A stretch of DNA of 64,000 nt from Citrobacter sp. wls619. GTDB lineage: Bacteria > Pseudomonadota > Gammaproteobacteria > Enterobacterales > Enterobacteriaceae. The notes beneath the pieces were generated by a model, which ran no database searches, was not told where the DNA came from, and worked only from the letters and a program-made list of their open reading frames with translations. How positions within the stretch are numbered: position 1 is the first letter of the stretch; the number at the start of each line of letters is the position of its first letter. The position numbers and the translations under genes are program-made. Of this stretch, positions 7,302-14,751 are shown in pieces. The stretch lies in the NCBI RefSeq assembly GCF_005281345.1, contig NZ_SZXJ01000100.1, positions 426-64,425 on the forward strand. The letters are read 5' to 3'.

Positions 7302-9171
7302 CCTCTTCGCCCGCGCAGGCCTGAGAACGCGTGATATTCAGCAGGAGTACGCCAGTGCTGTTTATGCTGGCCTGGGGGCGACAGGCCGGGTGGCATTGTT
7401 GAGCGCCGACACCGGCGTCGGAAAAACGCTCGGTTATCTGGCGGCAGCGCTGCGCATTATCAGGCACAACCCAAAAGCCCGTTTTGTGATCGCGACCAGC
7501 ACACACGCGCTGATGAACCAGATTATGAACCATGATCGGCTGGCGATATCCCGGATGGCGGATATCGCCGGAATACCCGGCGTGACATTCTCCCGTCTGC
7601 TGGGTAAGGCCAATTACGTTTCTCCTGAAAAGGTCAGGAAGGTTATCCAGGCATATCCGGCCTCGCTGACCGGTGAGCTGACCATGCTGGAGACGCTGGG
7701 CAGATGGCGGGGACCGCTGGTCGCGTTTGAAGAAGAGTATGGTGCGCTGCCCGCAGGTGTCACACCGGAAATGGTGACGTATTCACTGTGGGATAAGGTG
7801 AGCGCCGTTCACGACACGCAGCAGGAGGCCATGAAGGCCCGGTTTGTCGTCACGTCCCATGCGATGGTGATTATCGACTCATTCAGTAACCATGCCGTAC
7901 TGGGTGATAAAGCGGACCGGTATCTGATCATTGATGAAGCAGATGCGTTTGCGGATATGACGGAGCAGTGGCAGCACCGAAGGCTGAATCTGAGAACATT
8001 GCAACATTCTCTGGAGCAATACCTGACGCCGGAGAAAAGCAAAATGCTGGCAACGGTCGTGGATAAAATTCGTGATGCAGCCGGAGTGCATCGTTTTTTG
8101 AGTAATGATGGTACTGCTGAAATATATAAAGATGCGATTGCGGAACTGGTCTTTATTGGTGACTCAATAAAAGATGAGGAAACAAAAAAGAGTTTTACTG
8201 CGGCATTATTTAGCTGGGACCCGGCGCTGTTGTCCGGAGGGCATACCGGCGTCGGGGTGTCGCGAATAAGAAAAGAGCCATCTCTTATCCGCATAAACCC
8301 TTTTGTTGGCCGTAATATCGGTGCCTATACCGCACAGTGGAAGAGTTCGCTGCTGACGTCAGCGACCCTGAGTATTACCAGTGAACCTTCGCGTGGGATG
8401 GAGTGGATCACCGGGGCGCTCGGTCTGAAAGAGGAATTGATTTCTCTGCGGGATATTTTTACGCCTGAGTCTTACGGTGACATGGCGCTGACGATTGCCG
8501 GGGGAGGGTTCGCAGAAATATTCAGCAGCGCGAAGGTACAGCGCCTGTCAGAAACGTGGCTTGCGCAGGTGGTCACGGTGATTAAAAACGCCAGTACAAA
8601 CGGGCCGGTTGTTGTGCTGACCGCGAGCCATGATGAAAGCCATGAAATTGCCAGGCGACTTCGTGATGTCGGGATGCCCGTTTACCAGCAAAAAGCCGGA
8701 CAGCCGGTTTCTGAACTGGTTAAACAATACGCCGAAAATCCCGGCATTCTGATTTCTGCTGGTGCTTATATTGGCCTGAATCTGCGTAACGCCGATGGTA
8801 GCCAGATGTTCCAGGATCTCATTATTACCCGCATGAAATTTGCTCCACCGGATCGTGACGGTGCCGAGAGTTATCAGCAATACCTTCACCAGCTCGGTTA
8901 TGAAACCACCGTACAGTCCATTACCCGCAGCAATTATGTTAACCAGTTACAGAAGGTGGTACGGGCAGGGAAACAGGCCGTCGGGCGGGGTATTCGCAGT
9001 GAAAATGACCGGGTGCGGTTAACTATTCTCGATCCCCGGTTCCCGGAGCCGAAAGATCAGTCATCGAAATACAGGGCGCTGGAAAACATTATCCCGGTTC
9101 GCTTCAGACGTGTTTACCGGCACTGCACGATATTGTCACCCGCCGACGTTGAGGAGGATTTAGTGTGTTAA
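7288..9171 (+). CDS. csf4: Csf4 / CRISPR-associated DinG-family helicase
   Basis: About 627 residues, an XPD/DinG-type superfamily 2 helicase. Visible motifs are Walker A SADTGVGKT (about residues 39-47), the DEAD-like IIDEADAF near 215, SATLSIT near 357 and motif VI QAVGRGIRSENDR near 565. No iron-sulfur cysteine cluster is evident, in line with CasDinG. In type IV-A systems this 5'-3' helicase is recruited to the crRNA-bound target and is needed for interference without target cleavage. The start at ATG 7288 was chosen because the N-terminus MNLSDLFARAGL then fits the family and overlaps cas6 by only 14 bp; the frame is open further upstream, out of phase with cas6. Confidence 0.88.
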   Translation: MNLSDLFARAGLRTRDIQQEYASAVYAGLGATGRVALLSADTGVGKTLGYLAAALRIIRHNPKARFVIATSTHALMNQIMNHDRLAISRMADIAGIPGVTFSRLLGKANYVSPEKVRKVIQAYPASLTGELTMLETLGRWRGPLVAFEEEYGALPAGVTPEMVTYSLWDKVSAVHDTQQEAMKARFVVTSHAMVIIDSFSNHAVLGDKADRYLIIDEADAFADMTEQWQHRRLNLRTLQHSLEQYLTPEKSKMLATVVDKIRDAAGVHRFLSNDGTAEIYKDAIAELVFIGDSIKDEETKKSFTAALFSWDPALLSGGHTGVGVSRIRKEPSLIRINPFVGRNIGAYTAQWKSSLLTSATLSITSEPSRGMEWITGALGLKEELISLRDIFTPESYGDMALTIAGGGFAEIFSSAKVQRLSETWLAQVVTVIKNASTNGPVVVLTASHDESHEIARRLRDVGMPVYQQKAGQPVSELVKQYAENPGILISAGAYIGLNLRNADGSQMFQDLIITRMKFAPPDRDGAESYQQYLHQLGYETTVQSITRSNYVNQLQKVVRAGKQAVGRGIRSENDRVRLTILDPRFPEPKDQSSKYRALENIIPVRFRRVYRHCTILSPADVEEDLVC

Positions 9172-9866
9172 AGATGCAGCCTTATCGGGTGATTATGACG
9201 GGAATATCGCCGGTGGTGATCAGCGGTATTGCCCCGTCGCTTGACGGTATTCTTTATGAAGCGGCGTCTCAGGTACTGGCAACCGATCGTCCGGATGTCA
9301 TCCATGCCTGGCTACGGAAAATTTTACTTTTCAGTGACGAACTGGGCGTATTCCATGCGTCATCACTCACCTTTGGTATCACGCCGGAACGGGGCGTTAA
9401 TGCGGTATTCAGCGTCCGCTGCGATTGCTTTAATGACGAGAAGCTGAGTTCATCCATGTTCAGCCCCAGAATCCACCGGGGTAAATTTCCGCGCGTCAGG
9501 TTATCGGGCGGCCCGACCCGGCAACGGCTGACGGAGCGACCCGCCTGTGCTGCGCCTTACTATGTTTTTGATTTTGTCGGCGTCAGGGAACCGATATTAC
9601 AACTGCTGACAATGACATTCGTGGGGGTGGGTTACGACGTTTTTAGTGCAGGAAACGGACAGTTTACTGACGTCAGTATTATCCCGCTGGACGAAGACAA
9701 CAGTATTGATGCCGGTGGCGTTGCCATGCGCCCGGTGCCGGTGAACGCAGGATTACAGGGGAGACGCGGTGTTTCCCCTCTTGTCCCGCCCTATTTTGTC
9801 GGGGAAAAACGGGATGTCATTTTCCCTGAGCCTGTACGTATTAATTTAATATCCAATTTATTATGA
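9165..9866 (+). CDS. csf3: Csf3, Cas5-like subunit of the type IV complex
   Basis: 233 residues with a GTG start that overlaps the csf4 stop by 7 bp; GAGGAGGA upstream is a strong ribosome binding site. The N-terminus (YRVIMTGISPVVISGIAPSLDGILYEAASQVL) and the glycine/proline-rich C-terminal segment fit the RAMP fold of Csf3, which caps the 5' end of the crRNA. Identification rests mostly on position between csf4 and csf2 plus these features. A gap of 12 bp separates it from csf2. The order csf1-cas6-csf4-csf3-csf2 uses all five expected effector genes and leaves no room for cas1, cas2 or a nuclease. Confidence 0.82.
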   Translation: MLKMQPYRVIMTGISPVVISGIAPSLDGILYEAASQVLATDRPDVIHAWLRKILLFSDELGVFHASSLTFGITPERGVNAVFSVRCDCFNDEKLSSSMFSPRIHRGKFPRVRLSGGPTRQRLTERPACAAPYYVFDFVGVREPILQLLTMTFVGVGYDVFSAGNGQFTDVSIIPLDEDNSIDAGGVAMRPVPVNAGLQGRRGVSPLVPPYFVGEKRDVIFPEPVRINLISNLL

Positions 9867-9878
9867 GGCTGAATATCA

Positions 9879-10910
9879 ATGAGGACGATTAATTTTACCG
9901 GAAAGCTCATCACCCAGGAGCCGCTGACCGTTATAATGAAAGGTGCATCCTCTTCTTCGGGGCACCGTTTACCCAGAAACGGCGGACCTGGTGCCGTCCC
10001 CTATTTTCCCGCCACCAGTATCCGGGGCGTCATACGCCATGCCGCGCATCAGGTAGTGGTTGACAGAGTGAAGGCGGAGAATAATGGCGTGCTGCCGTTT
10101 GATCTTGCTGACCATTTTATGCTGGCCCAGGGCGTTGATATTGCCGAGCGGGCAGAAGAGCATTTTCTGGGCGAAATTGATGCTGGAGCCAGAGTTCGCG
10201 CCAGCAATCCGCTGCTGAGCCTGTTTGGTCGCTGGAGACTTGCCGGTAAAGTGGGTATTGGCAACGCCATTCCGACCAGCGATGGCCAGTGGGCGATACT
10301 TAATGGTGGTGCCCGTACCGTTATGTTTGAACGTGATGAGTCACTGATTGAGTTACTGGAACCCGACCAGGTAGCCCGTCTCGAACGCATTATGGCTGAG
10401 CAGGCTGACGCCAGTATTGACGTTCAGGTGTTTAAAACAGAACAGACCGCACTGAAAAGAATGCTTAAAACGGTGGCAAAGGAGGAGGTTCAGGCGCTGC
10501 GGGACAAAATTAATGCGCTGGATGAAAAAATTCAGGCCCGAAAAGATGAGAAATCTGAAGCGCGTGAGAGTATCCGTCGCCCTCTTGATCCTTACGAGGC
10601 ATTTATTAGCGGTGCAGAGCTGAGTCACCGGATGACGATTAAGAATGCAACAGACACGGAGGCCGGGCTTTTTATCGCGGCGCTGATCCGTTTTGCATCA
10701 GATCCCCGGTTAGGCAGTCATCGCGCCCATAACTGCGGACTGGTAAACGCTCAATGGCAACTGACGACATGGAAACCCGGTGAGCTGAAGCCAGTGTATC
10801 TCGGTGAGATAAGCATTACTTCACAGGGTGTGGAAATCACAGGTAATGACGTTGAGAACATGTTAGATTCGTTTACGAATGACAAATCGCTGGATTTCAG
10901 TATCTGCTGA
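9879..10910 (+). CDS. csf2: Csf2, Cas7-like backbone subunit of the type IV complex
   Basis: 343 residues. The start LITQEPLTVIMKGASSSSGHRLPRNGGPGAVPYFPATSIRGVIRHAAHQ is typical of the Csf2/Cas7 RAMP family: a gly-rich loop, then the PATSIRGVIRHA segment. A predicted coiled coil of about 60 charged residues (about 165-230: KTEQTALKRMLKTVAKEEVQ and on to KDEKSEARES) is inserted before the conserved LDPYEAFISGAELSHRMTIKNATDTEAGLFIAAL. The C-terminal HRAHNCGLVNAQW fits the family. Csf2 polymerises along the crRNA spacer. It is the last cas gene; the first CRISPR-like repeat starts within a few bases of its stop codon. Confidence 0.87.
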   Translation: MRTINFTGKLITQEPLTVIMKGASSSSGHRLPRNGGPGAVPYFPATSIRGVIRHAAHQVVVDRVKAENNGVLPFDLADHFMLAQGVDIAERAEEHFLGEIDAGARVRASNPLLSLFGRWRLAGKVGIGNAIPTSDGQWAILNGGARTVMFERDESLIELLEPDQVARLERIMAEQADASIDVQVFKTEQTALKRMLKTVAKEEVQALRDKINALDEKIQARKDEKSEARESIRRPLDPYEAFISGAELSHRMTIKNATDTEAGLFIAALIRFASDPRLGSHRAHNCGLVNAQWQLTTWKPGELKPVYLGEISITSQGVEITGNDVENMLDSFTNDKSLDFSIC

Positions 10911-10913
10911 CGG

Positions 10914-11060
10914 CTTATCCCCGAATGCCGGGGTTATTGTGGGCAATGGCTTATCGCACTGACTGCGCTCTGCTGTCCCCCGTTATGGGGGTTACTGTTC
11001 GGGTGCGAAATCGAAATCGTCAAGCAGCTATATGTCCCCCGATTATGGGGGTAGAGTAAA
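10914..11060 (+). CRISPR. Degenerate three-repeat mini-CRISPR array of the type IV locus
   Basis: Three related hairpins stand at a period of 58 and 59 bp: TCCCCGAATGCCGGGGTTA (10918-10936), TCCCCCGTTATGGGGGTTA (10976-10994) and TCCCCCGATTATGGGGGTA (11035-11053). The core C4-5/G4-5 stem and the following TTA match the style of I-E-like and type IV repeats, and the period fits a repeat of about 28 bp with a spacer of about 31 bp. Copies are imperfect outside the stem, so a standard CRISPR finder may miss them. Two spacers of about 30 bp are implied. The alternative is a set of intergenic hairpins, but the spacing and position after csf2 favour a decaying or minimal array. Confidence 0.6.
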
Positions 11061-11418
11061 TAATTACAGGGGGATAATATAATGTTATCTTCCTGTATTA
11101 TAGATTATTATGTTCACAAATATGGTGCATCGTGTAAAAGCGCCCATAGAATATTTTTCATTCATTCATTCATTCAGATCTTCGCAGTCAGAAATATTCG
11201 TTTCCGCTGTTATTTTTTCCTGCAATAATAATCGGCATTTCCCTTTTCTTCACTGTCAGAATTTATCATTATACCTTAAACAGAGTATTAATTTATTGTA
11301 GTGTAGGTAATGGGTTAGATAAGCTTTAATTGTGGCAGAATGAGTGAAGACAACCGGAGCGGGCGGTGAGGACAGGGAAAGCTCGCGCTCGACTGAAACG
11401 CCGTCAGGGTGGAAACGC
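11061..11418. other. AT-rich gap between the mini-array and the SANT-repeat gene
   Basis: No convincing gene. It holds a run of five TTCA units (11157-11176) and a G5 tract (TACAGGGGGATA near 11065-11076) that reads like an inverted half of the CRISPR-like repeat. A 63-residue open frame at 11110-11301 has no recognisable features. The promoter of the next gene probably lies in 11230-11400. Confidence 0.5.
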
Positions 11419-12438
11419 ATGAACAAAACGAAAACAGAAACCCGCAGGGTGTCCTGGACGGTGGAAGAGCTACGATTTCTGGAAGAACACACAGGCACGA
11501 TGACCCAGGCTGAGATGGCAAAACATCTCGGACGCACACGGCTGGCCGTGAAAGCGACAGTACGTGCACTCGGACGGGGAAAGGCGTGGACGGAAGCTGA
11601 ACTGGACATTGTGCAAACCCGGTGTATCAGCCAGGCCGGTATTACACAGGCACTGCCGTTGCTGCCGGGGCGGGAAAGACCGGCGGTTTTTCTCATGGCG
11701 GTAAACATGGGCCTCATAAGTGATGGCTGCCGGAACTGGAGTGAGGCGGAGGCCCGGATGCTGGAGAAATACTATCCCTCAGAGGGAAGTTCTGTGGCGA
11801 GCCGCTTGCCCGGCAGAACGCCTGCGGCGGTAATAATCCAGGCGGGTAAACTGGGTATCGTTTTTGAGGGAAGTCAGGAAACCTTCCATCAGAGGTGGAG
11901 TGACGAGGAGAAACGACTGCTGGAGAGAAACCGCTACCTGCCGCTGGCGAAGCTGACCGTGCTCTTTCCGGAAAGAACGAAGGCATCGGTGCGGAGTTAT
12001 CGTCAGTTGCTGAATAAACGCCGGGACAGCACCTCCTGTCACTCGAAAATGAACGAACGGGAAAAGGGCGCGCCGGAGGCCCGGAACCATCATACCGACT
12101 GGAATGATGAGGATTCAGCATTTCTGGAAACCTGGTACGGCACTATGTCCACGGAGCTGATTGCGGAGATTCTGGGACGAAGCCGCAGGGCGATTAAGCT
12201 GGCAGTGCGTAACCGGATGGTGACGGGGCAGGTTGAGTCTGCGACGGGGATAAGTCTGTCGGATTCCCGGTCAAAACTGGTACAACGGAAATGGAGTCAG
12301 GAAGAATGGCAGCGACTGGAGGCGAACCATCACCTGCCGCTGGCGGAACTGACCGCACTCTTTCCGGGACGAACGCCGATGGCGGTACGGGGAGCCTGTT
12401 CGCGGCTGACGGCGCGCCGGAAAAAAACAGGTGGATGA
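11419..12438 (+). CDS. Protein of six SANT/Myb-like helix-turn-helix repeats
   Basis: 339 residues from the ATG with AGGGTGG upstream (a GTG 75 bp earlier is also in frame). The whole protein is built of six units of about 42 residues. Each has a W-(S/T)-x-E-E-x-x-x-L-E start, an LA..L (or similar) helix and a GRT...AV..... recognition-helix-like end: RVSWTVEELRFLEEH, KAWTEAELDIVQ, RNWSEAEARMLEKY, QRWSDEEKRLLERN, TDWNDEDSAFLETW and RKWSQEEWQRLEAN. Units 4 and 6, and units 1 and 5, are more alike, pointing to internal duplication. The fold suggests DNA binding along an extended site. I do not recognise a named family. It sits between the type IV CRISPR array and the island's tRNA end. Confidence 0.6.
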   Translation: MNKTKTETRRVSWTVEELRFLEEHTGTMTQAEMAKHLGRTRLAVKATVRALGRGKAWTEAELDIVQTRCISQAGITQALPLLPGRERPAVFLMAVNMGLISDGCRNWSEAEARMLEKYYPSEGSSVASRLPGRTPAAVIIQAGKLGIVFEGSQETFHQRWSDEEKRLLERNRYLPLAKLTVLFPERTKASVRSYRQLLNKRRDSTSCHSKMNEREKGAPEARNHHTDWNDEDSAFLETWYGTMSTELIAEILGRSRRAIKLAVRNRMVTGQVESATGISLSDSRSKLVQRKWSQEEWQRLEANHHLPLAELTALFPGRTPMAVRGACSRLTARRKKTGG

Positions 12439-12713
12439 TGCCACCGGGCGAAATTTTCTGTCTGTTGCGCAAAGAAATGGCTTCGTCAGACGCATCAGAA
12501 ATTGATAAAAAGTTTATCACAATGCAATCGCCTGCCTTTTATGGAAATCAGCGTAGAGAGCGATACAGAGCGCTTTATGTTGTATGGGTTAAAAATCATG
12601 CGGTCAAACGTGAATTGCTAATTCTCTCTTGCATGTCATCTCTGAAATGGACTACAATTCGTCCCATAGCAATAGGGAATGACGTTGGATTTGTATTTTT
12701 TTCAAGTAGTTAG
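12435..12713 (+). CDS. Small open frame coupled to the SANT-repeat gene (doubtful)
   Basis: 92 codons. Its ATG overlaps the stop of the SANT-repeat gene (ATGA), the arrangement of coupled genes, and it runs almost to the tRNA remnant. The product (MMPPGEIFCLLRKEMASSD and on) shows no domain or signal I recognise and ends in a Phe/Ser stretch that looks random. It may be fortuitous. The rest of 12439-12720 shows no other gene. Confidence 0.2.
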   Translation: MMPPGEIFCLLRKEMASSDASEIDKKFITMQSPAFYGNQRRERYRALYVVWVKNHAVKRELLILSCMSSLKWTTIRPIAIGNDVGFVFFSSS

Positions 12714-12721
12714 CTACTTAA

Positions 12722-12744
12722 TTCGAATTCCGTCCGTTCCGCCA
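12722..12744 (+). repeat. tRNA-Asp 3'-end remnant, probable island attachment site (attR-like)
   Basis: TTCGAATTCCGTCCGTTCCGCCA matches the T-arm, acceptor stem and CCA end of tRNA-Asp at 21 of 23 positions. There is no 5' half upstream, so it is not a tRNA gene. Its acceptor strand reads CCGTTCC, unlike the CCATTCC of the intact tRNA-Asp gene at 22089, so it derives from another tRNA-Asp copy. dkgB follows aspU in the enteric backbone, which makes aspU the likely target. Confidence 0.7.
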
Positions 12745-12753
12745 CTTATTAAG

Positions 12754-12782
12754 AGCCCTGAGCATTTGCTCAGGGCTTTTTC
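12754..12782 (+). terminator. Rho-independent terminator (of the former tRNA-Asp/rRNA operon)
   Basis: The perfect 10-bp stem AGCCCTGAGC / GCTCAGGGCT has a 4-base loop and is followed by five T's (TTTTTC). It lies directly after the tRNA remnant, where the rRNA-aspU transcript would end. It now insulates dkgB from the island. Confidence 0.85.
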
Positions 12783-12908
12783 TTTGCCTGTAACTTTATT
12801 ATTGCTAAATTCGCAAAAATCCTCTGCATTTTTCACTCTTTTTCTATAAAGAGCAGAAGGTCATAATCCCCTCAGTTAACGAACATTGTGATTAAAAAGA
12901 GGAATTCT

Positions 12909-13712
12909 ATGACAATCCCTGCATTTGGTTTAGGTACTTTCCGCCTGAAAGACGACGTGGTTATCGCATCTGTTAAAACAGCTCTTGAGCTGGGTTACCG
13001 CGCTGTCGACACTGCACAAATCTATGATAATGAAGCGGCTGTTGGCCAGGCGATTGCTGAAAGCGGCGTACCGCGTAATGAGTTGTACATCACAACTAAG
13101 ATCTGGATTGAAAATCTTGGCAAAGACAAGCTGATCCCAAGCCTGAAAGAGAGCCTGAAAAAGCTGCGCACAGATTATGTTGATCTGACGCTGATCCACT
13201 GGCCATCACCAAATGATGCCGTCTCTGTTGAAGAGTTTATGCAGGCATTGCTCGAAGCTAAAGCGCAAGGGCTGACTCGTGAAATTGGTATCTCTAACTT
13301 CACTATCCCATTGATGGAAAAAGCTATTGCTGCTGTGGGTGCAGAGAATATTGCGACTAACCAGATTGAGTTATCTCCGTATCTGCAAAGCCGTAAGGTT
13401 GTTGATTGGGCGAAAGCGCACGGTATCCACATCACCTCATACATGACGCTGGCTTACGGTAAGGCGCTGAAAGATGAAGTGATTGCTCGCATTGCCGCTA
13501 AACATAACGCGACGCCGGCCCAGGTGATTCTGGCATGGGCGATGGGGGAAGGTTACTCTGTGATCCCTTCTTCTACCAAGCGTGAAAACCTGGCAAGCAA
13601 CCTGCTGGCACTGGAACTGCATCTTGATGCGGAAGACAAAGCGGCAATCTCTGCTCTGGATTGCAACGACCGCCTGGTTAGCCCGGAAGGTCTGGCGCCT
13701 GAGTGGGATTAA
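12909..13712 (+). CDS. dkgB: 2,5-diketo-D-gluconate reductase B / methylglyoxal reductase
   Basis: 267 residues, the length of E. coli DkgB (YafB). It is an NADPH-dependent aldo-keto reductase that reduces 2,5-diketo-D-gluconate and aldehydes such as methylglyoxal in the cytoplasm. The catalytic tetrad is visible: D34 and Y39 in [16 protein letters not shown]64 in YITTKIWIE and H97 in LTLIHWPSP. The cofactor-binding end [15 protein letters not shown] is also present. The chosen start gives [13 protein letters not shown], as in relatives, with AGAGGA 6 bp upstream. It is the first backbone gene right of the island. Confidence 0.95.
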   Translation: MTIPAFGLGTFRLKDDVVIASVKTALELGYRAVDTAQIYDNEAAVGQAIAESGVPRNELYITTKIWIENLGKDKLIPSLKESLKKLRTDYVDLTLIHWPSPNDAVSVEEFMQALLEAKAQGLTREIGISNFTIPLMEKAIAAVGAENIATNQIELSPYLQSRKVVDWAKAHGIHITSYMTLAYGKALKDEVIARIAAKHNATPAQVILAWAMGEGYSVIPSSTKRENLASNLLALELHLDAEDKAAISALDCNDRLVSPEGLAPEWD

Positions 13713-13732
13713 TTGCCTGACCCTCTGTGCCT

Positions 13733-14647
13733 TTAACCCTCTTTTACAGCTCCTTCGGGAGCTGTTCTTATATATTCACTTAAAAAATCGATAAATGCCC
13801 GAATACGGGTACTGACGGCGCGATCGCTGTAATACACCGCGCTAAAAGGCATCTCGACTGGTAGCCGTTTATCCGCCATCAATTCGACCAGCTTACCCTG
13901 AGCGATCTCCTTATCAATCATATAATCTGAAAGACAAGCAATACCGTTGCCGCTCAGGCAAAGCTGCTTCAGCGTTTCGCCACTGTTCGAAGATAGACCG
14001 CACTCAACCTCATGCAATTGCCCGTCACTACAGGCAATGGGCCAGGTATTGAGCGAAATGGGTTCAGAAAACCCCAGACACAGGTGCTGCTTTAACTCTT
14101 CAACAGTTTCTGGCTTGCCGAAGCGGGCAATATAGTCAGGTGAAGCAATAATCTTGCGGTAGCTGGTAAAGAGTGGACGTGCGCGCAGACTTGAGTCAGT
14201 TAAGGCACCGGCACGTATCGCAACATCCACTTTTCGTTCAATAAGATTGATAAATGTCTCTGAGGAAACCAGCGACAACGTCATCTCGGGATAGCGCTCA
14301 CGGAAAGGTTTGATCAGTGGCATCAGGAAATGCAACATCACCGGTGTTGCGGCATCGATACGCAGCAAACCGCGCGGCGTATTCCGCGACTCCATGATTT
14401 CTGTTTCCGCTGCAGCCATATCCTGCAGTATCTGTTGTACGCGCCTGAAGTAGCGTTCACCTTCTTCTGTCAGACTGAGTTGTCGGGTTGTTCGATTGAG
14501 TAAACTAACGCCCAGTTTCATCTCCAGTTTCTTTACCGCCCGACTGACCGCGGAATTGGCCTGTCCAAGCTGCTCTGCGGCCCGGCTAAAGCTGCCGCTT
14601 TCCACGACCGCGACAAAAATTGCCAGTTCTTCGGAGGTTGCTTTCAT
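13733..14647 (-). CDS. yafC: LysR-family transcriptional regulator YafC
   Basis: 304 residues. An N-terminal winged HTH ([42 protein letters not shown]) is followed by the LysR effector-binding domain. It converges on dkgB and diverges from the MFS transporter gene, with only about 104 bp between the two starts. A LysR regulator next to a divergent transporter commonly controls it, so the transporter is the likely target; that is inference. The effector is unknown. The gene is present at this place in E. coli as yafC. Confidence 0.93.
   Translation of the reverse strand: MKATSEELAIFVAVVESGSFSRAAEQLGQANSAVSRAVKKLEMKLGVSLLNRTTRQLSLTEEGERYFRRVQQILQDMAAAETEIMESRNTPRGLLRIDAATPVMLHFLMPLIKPFRERYPEMTLSLVSSETFINLIERKVDVAIRAGALTDSSLRARPLFTSYRKIIASPDYIARFGKPETVEELKQHLCLGFSEPISLNTWPIACSDGQLHEVECGLSSNSGETLKQLCLSGNGIACLSDYMIDKEIAQGKLVELMADKRLPVEMPFSAVYYSDRAVSTRIRAFIDFLSEYIRTAPEGAVKEG
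13746..13765. terminator. Bidirectional terminator between dkgB and yafC
   Basis: The stem ACAGCTCC / GGAGCTGT has a TTCG tetraloop, with T-rich DNA on the dkgB side (TTCTTAT) and AAAAG on the other. It lies inside the last codons of yafC, so the stem doubles as coding sequence. Confidence 0.7.
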
Positions 14648-14751
14648 TTTTGCACCTGAAGCAAAATTATATTGAGATTTTGAATATTTTTGTTATTAAA
14701 ACATCCCGGCATACTGCCTGTCATCCGATTACTGATGATATGGAGTTATTT

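Noticed and set aside
10918-11053. Explaining the three hairpins as rho-independent terminators of the csf operon
   Set aside because: None is followed by a T run, and the regular 58-59 bp spacing is not expected of terminators.
11065-11076. Fourth, inverted CRISPR-like repeat (TACAGGGGGATA)
   Set aside because: Only half of a stem, in the wrong orientation and off the 58-59 bp period.
11110-11301. 63-residue open frame between the CRISPR-like array and the SANT-repeat gene
   Set aside because: No ribosome binding site, domain or signal; it includes a simple TTCA repeat.
12722-12744. A second tRNA-Asp gene right before dkgB
   Set aside because: Only the 3' arm is present; there is no D-arm or anticodon arm upstream.
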